DNA of 64,000 bases from Gordius sp. MW1 (GCA_964036665.1 OZ038526.1:32364001-32428000), one strand, 5' to 3'; shown: positions 48,086 through 60,730, numbered from the stretch's first letter. Translations and numbers: made by a program. Notes: generated by a model not told the origin, from the letters alone.

Positions 48086-48240
48086 CGTGGGGGTAGCCAA
48101 GGGGTGGGGGAAGAGTGGCTGCCCCCCTATAAATCCAAAAAATTTATTAAAATTATGTCTAAAACTTCAAAAAATGATCATTTTGCCCCTCCCCAAATCA
48201 TTATTGCCCCCCTCCCATCCCAGTGCTGGCTACGCCCATG
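48086..48240. mobile_element. Family B MITE upstream of CIAO1
   Basis: CGTGGGGGTAGCCAAGGGG to GCTGGCTACGCCCATG with the AAAAAATGATCATTTTGCCC core. Orientation is opposite to the 3282 copy. Confidence 0.7.
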
Positions 48241-48591
48241 CAGGCTATAAAAGTGAAATCTATCTTTAATTGAAAGACATTGATTCTTTTAAATTATAAA
48301 GTTTTTAAGTATTTTTATTAGATATTTTATAATATAAAATTCGTAGGAAATCACTTTTGAAATAATATAAAATATAGACAAGCCTTAGTGAAGTATAATA
48401 TAATTATTGCATTACAGTGAGTAAAAAGATATATAAAAATTTTATCATTTGAAAAAATATTTGAATGTGTTTATAAATGACTTGAGGAGAGACCTTTATA
48501 ATTATGCACATAATGAAACTTTGCCTTTATTAATGGTACCAACTCGAATTGTACTAAATGGCGTGGTTTCGTCTCAAAATGGATTTAAATT

Positions 48592-50095
48592 ATGAAAACA
48601 GATAAATTAGAGTTGATAGATACCTTGATAGGACATGATGATACTGTGTGGGATATTGCTTGGGATCCTACTGGAAAATATTTATCTTCATGTGGAACTG
48701 ACAAGACTATGCGTATTTGGGGAAAAGAGGGTAATTTAAACCCTTTATTAATTTTATTATTAATGTAGGTAAAAAATGGGTTTGTAAATTAGGCTTGGAT
48801 GATGGACACACACGAACTATTCGATCAGTTGCATGGTCTCCTGATGGTAAATTGTTGGCTTCAGTTAGCTTTGATGCAACTACATGCATTTGGGAAAAGT
48901 CAAAAGATTCTTTTGAATGTCTTGCAACTTTAGGTGCTCATATAAAAATAGTTTACAGTATGAATTGAAAAATTTTCTAGAAGGTCATGAGAATGAAATA
49001 AAGTGTGTTGGTTTTTCTCCATCGGGAAATTATCTTGCTACATGTGGTCGGGACAAAACCATTTGGATATGGGAAAGTAAAAATAGGAAATTATTTGCAT
49101 TTGTCATTATATTATTTGAAAAATTTGAGCTATGCCACTTAATACATTATGATTTTATTTAGTTGATGATGATAATGAATTTGAATGCTCAGGTGTGTTA
49201 AATGCACATTCACAAGATGTGAAAAAAATTTCATGGCATCCTTACGAAGATGTAAGTTCTATATAATTTTGCAACTAATTGTCACCATATAGATGTTGTT
49301 ATCATGTAGTTATGATAATACTTGCAAAATATTCATAGAGGTGGATGGAGATTGGGAAACAATTCATTCACTAAATAGCCATACCTCAACTGTTTGGGCT
49401 GCAAAGTTTATACCTCATAAAAATTGGCAGAACATTGAATCTGCTACTTATGAACCAATAATTGCCTCATGTGGTGATGATCAATCCCTAAAAATTTGGT
49501 CATCAAATTCTAATTTAGCTCAAGGTTACTTCATCTTTCTTATCCTATATTTAAAATGGGAGATTATCCAATTTCATATAATTTATAGTGTGTGATCTGC
49601 ATGATTTATCAAAATTAAAAAATTGTATAATAATAATCAACTTATATATTATATGCTAACTTAATTCTAAGTGAGATCTTAAATATTTAGCTTCTGACAA
49701 ATGGAAATGTGTAAAAACAATTGCTGATTTACACTCCAGACCCATATATGATTTAGATTGGTAATACAACTAATTAGCTTAATAAGTTGAATATATTATT
49801 CATACCTTAGCGAGTAGATTTTTAAATTGTATTGTATACTTTTAAATTAAGGCACCACCTAAAACCCTTAATTGCTACTGCTAGTGGTGATAATTCCATC
49901 GCAATTTCGCACCTTAAATTCAATCCTGCTGACGGTCATTCATCAGAAAAATCTTTAAGTATAGCTTCTATCGTTGTAAAAGAAGCACATAGTAACGATG
50001 TCAATTCCCTGCGCTGGAACCCAGTCTACCATAATATAATAGCATCATGCGGGGATGATTCGACCATAAAAATTTGGGAATATTCCAATATATAA
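48592..50095 (+). CDS. CIAO1: CIAO1, cytosolic iron-sulfur assembly WD40 protein
   Basis: Seven exons in frame: 48592-48730, 48769-48933, 48981-49076, 49163-49251, 49293-49524, 49691-49760 and 49852-50095, giving 344 residues (human 339). Seven WD repeats are visible through GH or AH starts and WD-like ends: [45 protein letters not shown], a degenerate blade six and [32 protein letters not shown] and [13 protein letters not shown] are characteristic of CIAO1. It forms the targeting complex with CIAO2B and MMS19 that delivers [4Fe-4S] clusters. The first intron is only 38 bp, and the last uses a TTAAG acceptor. Start: the ATG at 48579 stops after eight codons, so 48592 is chosen. Confidence 0.94.
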
Positions 50096-50099
50096 AATT

Positions 50100-50628
50100 G
50101 TCTTGAAATGAGTGAATTGCCAAACATACATTTATCTTCAAATGTCATAAAATTGTTTGAGCCCAAATACGCAATTAAAAAGTATTCAAGACATAATGAT
50201 GTATAAACGCTCGATAACGCAACACATATAGGGTTTTGTGCTACGTTTTCGGGCATTTAAGCATTATTAAAACAAACGCACATCGTTAATACTTTATTTT
50301 TATGTTACAACCTCTGTTTATTATGACTTATCGTATCGTCTTTGTTATACAACTGAATTTGAGTTTTTATACGATTTATAAACGTACAGACATTTATCGT
50401 TAATGATACAGGATTGCGGGATTCTTGTTTTACATTTAAAAGTTTTCGGTTGTAAAATTGGACATACTTTTGAGGTTTGATTTTGAAAACAGTTGACTTG
50501 AGTTATTGCCAATTATTTTTGAGCAACTGCTTATTAACTCATTATTTATCGAATGATTTGTTTTATAAATGGAGTAATTATATAAAATAAATTTCTTTTT
50601 ATTTTACAATTCTTTAAGATAGTTCTAT
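50100..50628. other. CIAO1-synaptotagmin-like convergent spacer, left part
   Basis: AT-rich 3' flank of CIAO1. No clear AATAAA was found in the first 250 bp, and no other feature. Confidence 0.4.
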
Positions 50629-50842
50629 TAGAGACCTGCATGTAAAACCCGAATGATACATTTCGATATTAATTATAAGACATAATAGCATTCATTTAAA
50701 AGATATGTTTCGTGTATTTTGCAATATAAGATTTATAATCTTTGGACCGACACTTTAAATCCAACCCGACCCGGAAATATTTTAAAATTTTCGGGTCACC
50801 GGAAATATTTTAAAATTTTCGGGTCACCCGTGCAGGACTTTA
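50629..50842. mobile_element. Small hAT-like MITE (CCCGA family)
   Basis: 214 bp from TAGAGACCTGCA to TGCAGGACTTTA (10 of 12 inverted matches). Interior CATTCATTTAAAAGATATG and AACCCGACCCGG resemble the right end of the 32395-36542 element. A 26-bp segment with TTTTCGGGTCACC is duplicated near the right end. Confidence 0.7.
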
Positions 50843-50929
50843 AGGTTGTCTGATAAAAGATGATCGGGAATTATTAATTTAATATTTTTACAATATTTTT
50901 TTCTAACATTTTTAACACATACATATTGT

Positions 50930-51984
50930 TTACCATATAAATAATAAATTTAAACAAAAAAATATAAAATTTTAAGGGCCGGGCTCGGGCTTTGTATTAA
51001 ATTAGCGGGCCGGGCCCGGTGTGGTACGGCAGAAGCCAGCCGTGTTTTATAAGAGCTGTCAAGCAATCATTTTGACTGACATATTTTTTACTAATGGTCC
51101 ATTTTCGCTATTTTTACGTGTTATGTCTATTTTTAATAATATTATATATGTTTTTAAACTTTGATAAAGCTGGAACTAATTTAGGTTGGTTTCTCCAATA
51201 AAATATTATATATATTTATAAATTTTGATAAAGCTGAAATCTAATTTAGGTTGGTTTCTCCCCCCCTTCCCCATAAAAATAAATATTTGTAAAAACAGAC
51301 TAATCATTATAAGTTTTATTCAAAATTATGCTAAAAGACAATCATTAATGTAATCAAAATGGTTGGCATAATGCGTAATGTAAATACCATTTTGAAGTAT
51401 CATTTAAACGTGGGGAATATAAGGCCCAATATTTTAGTACAACTACAACATTAATCCACTTTTCAAATATTCAATTATAGTTTGGGAATCGTATTTATAC
51501 ATTTAATATGGTATAAAAAATTTAATCGACAAAAAAATTCATAAAGTTTTTTGGGGGATTTAAAGTTTAATTTATAAAGAAATTATTTAATAGTTTAAGA
51601 GAAGAATTGTATATATGAGAACAATACAAATTTTAATACGCAAAATTGAAAAAACTAATAATGTGCTTTTTGGGTAGTTAAAGTTTAGTATAAGGGAGGA
51701 ATGATTTATTGCCTACTTAAGAACAATGTCTCAGTAGTAACACGATGAACGCTGGGTGTTAACACGAGCTAAAATTCTCTCAAAAAATCTCATCAACATT
51801 GGAAGGAGAGAGTGTGAAAAAACGATTAATCATCCCTTTACCCAATCAAAAGGGGTGTTTGGAAAAAACACGTTGCCTGCTAACACCCTACACCGGGCTT
51901 ATAATTTAATATTTTGACGGGCCCGGCTTTTAAATTTTCATCGGGCGGGCCGACTGACCTAAACAGGCCCCTTGCAGGTCTGTA
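50930..51984. mobile_element. hAT-like element, GGCCCGG subtype (left end worn)
   Basis: G/C-rich blocks with GGGCCGGGCTCGGGC (50977-51020) and GGGCCCGGC with GGGCGGGCCG (about 51898-51952) sit at opposite ends of AT-rich DNA. The right terminus reads CTTGCAGGTCTGTAG. No coding frame. Confidence 0.5.
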
Positions 51985-52370
51985 GTTCTGATGGCGTTTA
52001 AAAGAGTTTTGCATAAAAAAAGCGTTATATCTTAGAATTAAGTATCATTTCGCAAAATGTTTGCTAATAACCTGGTAGTAAATTTTGATTATAAAGTGCA
52101 ATTATTTTACTAAACCAAATATTAAGTAATTCAAACGCGTTCCTGAACATTTTTTATTTGATTTGGGTATATTGGAAAAGATAGTCATAAAAATCGTATG
52201 ACATGCAAATGTCCAACAAATTTGCGTGTCGACTTTAGTATAAATTATGCGAATCGTATAGGTGTCAGATTGAATGGCGATCGATAAAAGTTATTAAAAT
52301 AAATAAATTATTAAGGTGTGTTATTACGAGTTAAGTGATTATAAATAGTTACATATATTAAGCCTAGTTA

Positions 52371-55300
52371 TCATGTTAACTCGTGCCATTTTAGTATAGG
52401 TTCTCGCATATTAGCCATCATAGCTTCCCAATGTTCGCGGGCCATAGCACTTCCTTTTAGTCCTTGTATGCACGAACCTAGGGTAAATTTTTTGAACATG
52501 GAATATGGGTTGTTAGGGTCGAGGGCTACAAGACATATGAAAAGCGTCGCGTATTCTAATTCTTGTTGGTCAAGCATATAGATTAGATCGTCCTCCAGCT
52601 TATGATCATCCAGTATAGAAACGTAAGGTATGGATGCGTTATCATCTTTGGAGCCATAACTACTCATACTGCTGCCATGTTTTAATTTTCTCGCTGTGCT
52701 ACCGTAACCAAATGAATCCTGTGACTCTTTCGAACTGAGAATGCTTTTGGTCGGTGATTGTGAGGGACTAGAATATTTATAATCACCGTCATCCACTAAG
52801 GCAGAATCATAGGCGGAGTCGCTGGCTATATATAACATCATATTAAATTTTGGTGATATATGTATTACAAAGTTTATCTGCAAATCAAGATTGTTAGTCT
52901 TATCCTATTTAAAGTATGCATATCAAACTTAAATAATTAAGTAATTTTTGAAAAGTATATACTATAAACTATTCAAAAACTATTAAATGTTATTACTTCT
53001 TGGAGATGATGATGTATGAACTCGCTTGACTTTCCTAGTTATGTTGGAAGAGGATCGCCTTCTTGATATATATGCATCCGTTTCCCCTAGTGGTATTCTC
53101 GTCAAAGTTATCTGGGAAACTATCATGTGGACAGGAGTTTTTTTCATTTTAACAAGTTTGCGATTTATACAAAGCGATGTCTTGATGTATAGACCTATCA
53201 TTCATAACACATTTTGAAGTTAACTTCATAAGAAGTTGATTAAAATAAAATAATATCAGCATATAATACAACCATGTAATAAATATATTTATATATGGGT
53301 GACCACAATTTATAAAGTTATTCTAGCATTTATTTTAATTGTAATTCGAAGGTCAATAAATTTAAATACCTTGAATGTCATGAGTGAAGACAGGGAATAC
53401 TATATTTTTCAACTGTTTAAAAGTAATTTGCAATCTTCCAGCTGTTGGGAGATATTTTAAAGATATGAGTATTTGTCCTTTAACCTGTTACCCAAAAAAA
53501 ACAAGCTTATTATATGATTTATAATTAAAAGTATTTTAAAAACTTTGCAATTTAAGCCTTGTTTAAAAAAATAGAAAATGAACCATAAATTTAACCTTAG
53601 CTTCAAATCCTAGTTTTCTTTTAAGTCGAACAGTTATAACCTCAGGGATGTTTTGTTCAACCGTTTCCAGTGATTTATCTGAGGGATTAGAGTCATTAAG
53701 ACGAGGTGGGGAAGAATGAACTAAGCTGATGGGCATTTTCGGAATTCCTTGACTTAGTTCAGTTTGAGAATTTTCTTCGGGAACTATACGTTTATGGAAT
53801 ACGTCACCCAATTTTAATATTACTTCTCCATTTTCCCCTACTCCACCAATTTTAGTCTTGGCATAAAGTACTATCTAAAAGACAAGTAGTATAAAGAAAG
53901 TTATTACATTAAGCTTACTTTGAGAAAGAGGTTGTTTAAGCGGTTTTGAATGACTGATCGATCCCAACTTAAAAGTTTATTGATTATCAACTCCTGTTCG
54001 AGAGGCGTTTTTAAAGCAAAATTCTCCCTAAATTGGGCACGAAAATCTTTGGATCGTTTGCGAAGAGATCGGATAAATTTTAAAGCTGAATCGCTTTTTC
54101 TCGTTTCTTCTTTCACCTCATTTTTCGCTCTATAATCTGAACCGCTTGATATCAAAGGAAGCAAGCAGTCCATTAATGGAATGTTAAATCTAACTCCTTC
54201 CTCGAACGTGGGATCATTAGTACGCCTGGCTTGGTCCGTTACGAAATAATGCTGACAATCGTATTCGTTAGATTTGCCATCGAACACCACATCTTTCCAC
54301 TTCATTTTATCTTCCTCAACTTTTAGACGACTGTCAGGGTGAGTATGTGAAAAGTCACTTGGGGAATAATCTAAGGTGCCATCAATATTTATGGGCCTGT
54401 GGGATTCGTTATAACGATTAATCAAGGTTTGCGCCATTTTGTCAGCCACAGCACATTGATCCCCCATCATCTTATTTATTCTTTTGTCACTAGGAGCGGA
54501 CTTTAGTTTAACGTCTTCAGTTTGACCGTTGGCTATGATGTCAGCAATTTTGTCAGCCGTTATTTCTTCGAATAGGTCGTAGCCTTCATCCTTGATTCCA
54601 CTCATATGCTCCAAAGACACACAAGCGGCTGTAGTCATGGAAGAGCTAAAAAATTTATTTGTCAAGTCAGAGCCATTGTGTATTACGACCGTCAAATGGA
54701 TATCGCGATTTTGAAATGGGTCCGTGAGAAAGCTGTATTCAGCCGTTTGCAATTGTAACGAAAAATCTATGTAACCACGATAGATGCTTCCACGGGGAGA
54801 GGTTCGCTTAAAAGGAAATCTCGCGTCAGGGCTTGGTTCTCGCGACGAGTTGACCAGTTTGGTCAAAGTGTCACGACATATGAAATAATCTAGTAAGCGT
54901 CTAGACGTTTTTCGTCCACCTTCGATACCATTTTGTGCCTAAATTAATTGGCAATCGTGTTTGAATCAGTAATCACTCATTAAATATAAGTTTCAAAGTG
55001 AGATCTCATCACTACAAAATAAATTTTAAATGGGCTTGGCTGAGCAAATCAAAAAAATCCAAGCACTGTCACTATCTTGTTGGCAAATAATCACTTTAAA
55101 ATTAGATCCTACTAACATAAGTGCAGAAATTCACCGCAATCCTAAATGGTGGATAAAATTATACAACTTAGGTCAAAATTACTTATCATTACATACAAAC
55201 CCATATTGTCATCATTTAAAATTAATTGTTTACATATGAAATAATCAGGAAATCCTTATTTTCAGGCGTTTCCTTACATTCAAGCAAGTTTTTATACAAG

Positions 55301-56077
55301 CCTCGAGCCAAAAACACTAACCAACGATTTAAGCATGTGTGCTAATTTAGTGATTCGAATAGGATATAAAAAAATTTAATTTGTAAGAGATGTGTGTTTG
55401 CTAAACTGTAGTTACTAAAACCAACAATCAATGGGAATTCCTCAACCCACTTCAGACAACTTTCCCAAGAACTTAAAATTTAAAAGTGTTACTGTAGATT
55501 GATTGTGTTCATCCAAACTGCTTGAAGAACTTCTGTTTTCCATGACATCCCCTCTTTCAACGACCAAGTCTTCATTGAGCGAGGAGCTTCGACCGTATCT
55601 TTGTTTTCGGATGGATCGTTTTTTGTTGAAATCATAGTCATACAGTTTTGTCCCTTTAAAGAGAGATATAGTTGAACATAAAATGCAACTGAAACACTAA
55701 GAAACTTGAGGAATAACTATAGAATTAATCACCTAATGTTATATTTATGACGAATAATAATAAGTTTAACATTTAAAGTTGATGGAAATCTTATGTGAAC
55801 TTTAGAGGAGTTTGCTTATGATTTATTAAAATTTTTAATTATATGGCCATGAGCAATTTTCATGCCCTATTCAGAAAGTTGTAATTCTACCTCTAGGAGA
55901 TGTTATATTAATGAGGGGTGGCAAAAGATCGTAGGAACTTTGAAGCTTGTTTTTTCGTGACCTTTTTACGAAATAAATAAACAGGAGCACGAGACATATT
56001 AGGATTATTATTCCAAATGGTATGAAGACGGCAGGGTTCCATAGTATTTCTTGAGCAGATCGAGGAATCTTAGCCAT
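52371..56077 (-). CDS. Synaptotagmin-like tandem-C2 membrane protein
   Basis: Seven exons on the minus strand in frame: 55891-56077, 55493-55653, 53919-54938, 53596-53874, 53370-53484, 52997-53194 and 52371-52825, giving about 804 residues. The N-terminus has one membrane span (FIPFGIIILICLVLLFIYF) followed by KRSRK, which would face the cytosol. A first C2-like domain starts GYIDFSLQLQ and carries a long insertion. The second starts QILISLKYLPTAGRLQITF, has YIKTSLCINRKLVKMKKTP, and ends with EHWEAMMANMREPILKWHEL, the typical C2B tail. Family members bind membranes and often calcium to drive vesicle fusion. Here the loop-1 DPYVK motif is GLYIK and loops are long and Ser-rich, so calcium binding is doubtful. 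Subfamily not assigned. It converges on CIAO1. Confidence 0.85.
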
Positions 56078-56079
56078 AA

Positions 56080-56361
56080 GCTTATTCTTAACCCATGCTT
56101 TTATATTACGTTGACCAAATAAAACTCCTTGTAGGAAAGCGGGCTAACGGTACATCGTAGTTAATAAACCTATAAGTAGAAGTATTTTGCTTAAAGTATA
56201 ATGTAGTATTTTAAAAAATAATAAAATTGTTAATTTAAGGTAGTATCGTTCGATATATAAAAATTTGTCCCTTATAATCATAGCTAGCATTTGTTAACAC
56301 ATGGTAGGGTTGGATTGATGAAATGAATATGTAGGAAGGGCGTTATGTTCAGTGCAGAGGG
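56080..56361. other. 5' flank of the synaptotagmin-like gene
   Basis: Short AT-rich region; its promoter is presumably here but no motif is clear. Confidence 0.3.
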
Positions 56362-56562
56362 GAGAGCCCTGCAAAATGGATTTTTTTGCGGCCCTAGCCC
56401 GGCCCGTGCCTTACATTATATTTTTTAATCCGCCTGAGCCCTAAATGCATTTTTTATTTTTAGCTTGACCCTAACCCAGGCATGATTATTTTTTTAAATT
56501 TTGTTCAAACCCGGCCCGAAACTCTATCGGGTCGGGCTCCGGGCGGCCCGTGTAGGTCTCTA
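56362..56562. mobile_element. Small hAT-like MITE, GGCCCGG subtype
   Basis: About 200 bp from GAGAGCCCTGCA to TGTAGGTCTCTA, with GCCCGGCCCGTGCC and CGGGTCGGGCTCCGGGC as inverted G/C-rich arms. Confidence 0.65.
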
Positions 56563-56969
56563 GTAGCGGGCCACAGAGATCCATCTTTACGAAATATATT
56601 TAAAACTGGAGGTAAGATAGAAGAAATAAAAATATAGCAATGTTTATTCCCTTATTCATTATATCAGACCGACCTTACAATTTTTAAAGACACATTTTAT
56701 AGAGACTTGGGGACCAATAATTATAGGTGCTTCAGCGAGTTCCTTTAAGATGAGTTACCCCCAAAACTCGTGAGGTTTTTAATTAATTTCACTCTAACCT
56801 GTCTTATCAATTTATTAAAACAAAAAATTTATAGAAAGACATTTTTCTTTCCAAAACATTTCAAAGACACAAACTAAAAATTTGAATTCTTGAGCAGGCA
56901 TAGCGTCATGGAATAGTGATTTTCTGCTTTAATAAAATTCTCCAAGGTCCTATGTGGTTGTGTTAATTT

Positions 56970-58385
56970 CTCATGACAAAAATGGGTATTCAACCTATGG
57001 CGGATATGATAAACCAAAATCGGCTAAGGTGGTTTGGGCTAGAGAACTGCAAAGTCACCTTTTTTCAACCCGAACCCGACCCGATCATTTTCAAATTTTC
57101 TACCCGGACCGACCCGAAATCATTTTCAAATTTTCTACCCGAACCCGACCCGACCCAAAAGCATTTCCAAATTTTCTACCCGAACCCGACCCGAAAGCAT
57201 TTTAAAAACTTCAACCCGAACCCGACCCGAAAAATTATTAAAACAAATTACTTTCGAGCGCGAAAATTGCTGTGTGTAAAATTACATCGACAAATAAAAG
57301 CCATGATGATTTGTATTCTTTAAAGGGGATGGTGAAAAAAAATCATATTTATTTATCTATATTTAGTTACCTAATATCAAATAAACTGCTCATATGTTAT
57401 AGACTTGAGACAACTATTTAACAGAAACCATTATTATATAGCTGACTATAATTAATATAGTAAATATGATGAAATTTATAGTGACTGTTCAAATGTTTTA
57501 AAATTGAAGTGCAATTTAAGATAAATTCATTTGATATGAAACTTAAAAATAATTATAAGTTATTATAAAAAGAATATAATTATAAATTTGCAAATGAAAC
57601 ATTTATAAAATTATAACTTACTTTTAAGTTGGCTTTTGAATATGTTATGTATTAAATGTAATTTAAATTAACGATGAGGATTAGCTAAAACTTCACGGTT
57701 AACACTAAAAAAATTAAAATATAACTTTATTGAAATAATTTACCTTTTAATAGTCAAATTAAAAACAGGAGTAATTTATGTAGTTTGAATTAGTGATGAG
57801 AATTAGCTAGCACTTCAGAGTTCGGAGTTTTAAAATTTAAAAAAATAGGTTGAGAATTAAATGAATGAATGAATGAATGAATGAATGATTGAATGATCCA
57901 TATTAGTTGTACATTTCGATATTTAAAAACACTCTTTGCTTAGCAATTAACATTAATTAAAAAAATAGGTCTCGCGTGTTTTTTACAATGTATAAACCTT
58001 GGACCCGACTCTATAAATTTGACCCGACCCGACCCGAAATCATTTTCATATTTTCTACCCGGACCCGACCCGACCCGAAAACATTTTCAAATTTTCTGCC
58101 CGGACCCGACCCGACCCGAAATCACTTTCAAATTCGGGTCAGTCTCGGGTCACCCGTGCAGTTCTCTAGGGGCATATACTTAGAAAGAAGAGACACGAAT
58201 GATGTAAATCAAAAGGTACTGGCGTACCGGGCAAGAGAGGAAGAGGACGACCCCGTGTCACGTGGAAAGGGCAAGTCGAAAAAGTAATGAAAGCAAAAGA
58301 GATTAGTCAAGATATGGCACTCACCCGGTCAAGATGGACGAAACTTATAGAACAAACCCCACGACTGTGGGACCAAAAACTGATA
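56970..58385 (+). pseudogene. LINE 3' coding end, split by a hAT-like insertion
   Basis: Plus-strand text MADMINQNRLRWFG (56997-57038), then after the insertion a passage with GKRGRGRPRVTWKGQVEK and ISQDMALTRSRWTKLIE (58216-58345). This is the usual C-terminal tail of LINE polymerases, where RLRWFGHV is followed by a Gly/Arg-rich GRGRP(K/R)xTW motif. The frame is broken near 58190-58215. Confidence 0.8.
57040..58168. mobile_element. Non-autonomous hAT-like element with perfect 12-bp ends
   Basis: TAGAGAACTGCA (57040-57051) and TGCAGTTCTCTA (58157-58168) are exact inverted repeats, bounding 1129 bp. CCCGACCCGA blocks lie at 57069-57232 and 58021-58130, and a (GAAT)n run at about 57862-57890. 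No transposase. It sits inside LINE coding DNA, which fixes its limits independently. Confidence 0.85.
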
Positions 58386-58419
58386 AAGATGAAAAGGAGT
58401 TTTATATTTCGATTGAATA

Positions 58420-58561
58420 TAGAGGAGGCAAAAATGCTTTAGGGTAAAGCAAAATGATAATTTTCAGTAATATTAGCCATAATTATATTAAATTTTGAAG
58501 AATTTTTGATTTAGGGGGGGGGGCAGCCGCTTCTTCTTGCCACTCCCTGGCCAGGCCAATG
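58420..58561. mobile_element. Family B MITE
   Basis: GCAAAATGATAATTTTCAG core and a right arm with GGCAGCCGC and CTGGCCAGGCCAATG. The left end is worn. Confidence 0.6.
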
Positions 58562-58569
58562 AACTTAAT

Positions 58570-60050
58570 TCAATCAGTTGTATAAACTAAAATTCAACCA
58601 CTACTTAATTTTCTATGAAAATAAGCCTAAGATAAAAATAATTGGCCATACACCCAAATATCTGTTAATGATAAAAATGTAAACTGAGAGCTAGTGAGTG
58701 TTGTTATAAATGTTGATGCTCACAATATTGAGGAAGATTTTCCTTGTTAGGTATTTAAAAAAATAACCATTAAATTTATGAAGTATAAATGACATAATCT
58801 TCGTTGGGAATTTGTTGCCGAAATGTTACACCTTGTTTAAATATTATGCCTTTTATTTAAGGGGAAATGCAAATATTTTGCAGAATGTTTATTCATCTGC
58901 ACAGAAAAGGCGTTCCTTCCCTGATAAATTTATTTGATCTCTGCATGTGTCTTGCAGAAATAATAAAAAAAATTTATAGAAAAGAGAATTCTATCAAAAG
59001 GATTAACTAACTACTTTCCCCCCCCCCCCCCGAAATAAAAAACTAAAAAAACATTTTTATTTTGTTACTTATTATTAAGGTTATAGAAATATGAAGTTCA
59101 TTTTCTTCCTTTCATTTTCTTCCTCAGAAGTGCAAAAAGTGTTAACCTTAGGAGAAATCATCGATTAAAATTAAAATTAAATAAAAATTTTGGCCCATTT
59201 TGGACATTAAATATTTGTCAAATTACTGAATGCAAAATTAGTAAGTTAGTTTTTGATATAAAACCCATAAATTCCATAGCAAAATAAAGTTGGAGTTTTA
59301 CAAGGCAAAAAAGGATAGGAGAAGTTAGACACGACAAGACAAACAGAAAATCTGTCCTAATTATGATTTTATATATTAGGAGTTAGAAACTATCTGGGAA
59401 GCCCTGGGCAAAGCCGATGAATTTTAACCTTTAATTAAAAAATTTAAAAAATGTTGTTTGTAAATAGCAAAAATTTATATTTATTTTATTTTAACATACC
59501 AGACATTTTAAGAAACAGCTAATCGTTGGCATAAAATGGAGTTTCTAAAACCAAGATCTTTTAAATTCACACCCATTTATGTTATTTATACCCGAATCAA
59601 TTAAATTAGTCGACAAATCACCGACTTAAGCAAAAATTAACATTTTATGGGTCTGGTCTGGTTGAAGGCTATGACTCTATTTGTAAAATGCTGACCATTC
59701 TTAAATTAAAATTTAAAATGCTTGCTGGTTATTTAAAATTTAAACTATAATTTCAACTAGTTTATAAGTTATTCATTTGAGCAAGGCTGTGGACATGCCA
59801 TTATTAAAAATAATGCCTTTACATATAGGTACTAAATTATAATTTTATGTATCATACACAATCATTTAGAAATAAACCTGTATTAGTGAAAAAAACTTTC
59901 TTATTTAATCAATTTTACTAATTAAATTTTTTGCTGAAGTTAAGATTTTGATTACAATTAAAATTGTACTTGAGCAAGGCAAATTATGTAATCAATATAT
60001 TAATTTTTAGAATTTTATAAATTTAAAATGCGAGTACTCTATATATACCA
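58570..60050. other. AT-rich DNA, no gene
   Basis: Only a poly-C run at about 59019-59031 stands out. Confidence 0.4.
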
Positions 60051-60053
60051 AAG

Positions 60054-60207
60054 CATGGGCGTAGCCAGGTTTTGGGTTAGGGGGGGGGGAACGTTTAAAA
60101 GATCAATTAGGGAAGGGCTAAACATAAAAAATTAATTAAGGGTTTTTGAGTTGAAATTTTTTTTCGTCATTAAGGGGGGGGGGCGGCCCCCCCCTGGCTA
60201 TGCCCAT
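60054..60207. mobile_element. Family B MITE
   Basis: CATGGGCGTAGCCAGG to CCTGGCTATGCCCATG, near-perfect terminal inverted repeats of about 15 bp, with G- and C-rich arms. Confidence 0.8.
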
Positions 60208-60230
60208 GTACCTAAGGTTATATTGAGTTT

Positions 60231-60418
60231 TAGTGTTGTAAAAACGGCTGGATTTGTTTGGTCAACCTTTAGTTTAACTTAGACTAATGGTCTAATTTGG
60301 TCTGTTTTTTAAACTTCGACTAAGATTAGAGGTCGATTAAGTAAAACAAACCAAAAGACTTTAGTTCGGTTTGTGTTTGGTCGACTAACAAAACCCAGCC
60401 ATTTTCTCAACATTACTA
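60231..60418. mobile_element. Family A MITE, near full length
   Basis: TAGTGTTGTAAAAACGGCTGG to CCCAGCCATTTTCTCAACATTACTA. It lies 23 bp after a family B element. Confidence 0.75.
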
Positions 60419-60599
60419 GAAATGGTAAAACTATTTTTGACATAAACTTGTTAAAGTTACAATTATTATGAAACACATACCCAAAATTTTAAATTTAACG
60501 CTCTTATTTTAAATTACAATAAATTATTTAAATAATATTTATTTCGGAATGGGGCATCAATTAGTTTGTTAAAGCTGATACTTTAATATGTTGAATAAA

Positions 60600-60730
60600 T
60601 ATGTCCCATTTTTTCTTAATTTCGGGTCGGGTAGTGTCAAAAAATAATTTTCGGATTGGGCCGAGTTTGGGTTAAAAAATCTAGAACACTTTGGGGTCGG
60701 GTCGGCTCGAGTTAAAAAAGTGACTTCGCC
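60600..60730. mobile_element. CCCGA-family hAT-like terminal fragment
   Basis: TTTCGGGTCGGG, TTGGGCCGAGTTTGGGTT and GGGGTCGGGTCGGCTCGAG in reverse orientation to 57069. No matching opposite end was found nearby. Confidence 0.5.

Noticed and set aside
55030-55239. 69-codon plus-strand frame inside the synaptotagmin-like gene
   Set aside because: Lies in an intron on the other strand, lacks motifs and is short.
56954-57323. Open frames over the CCCGA-rich stretch
   Set aside because: They translate simple repeats inside a transposon end and have no domain.
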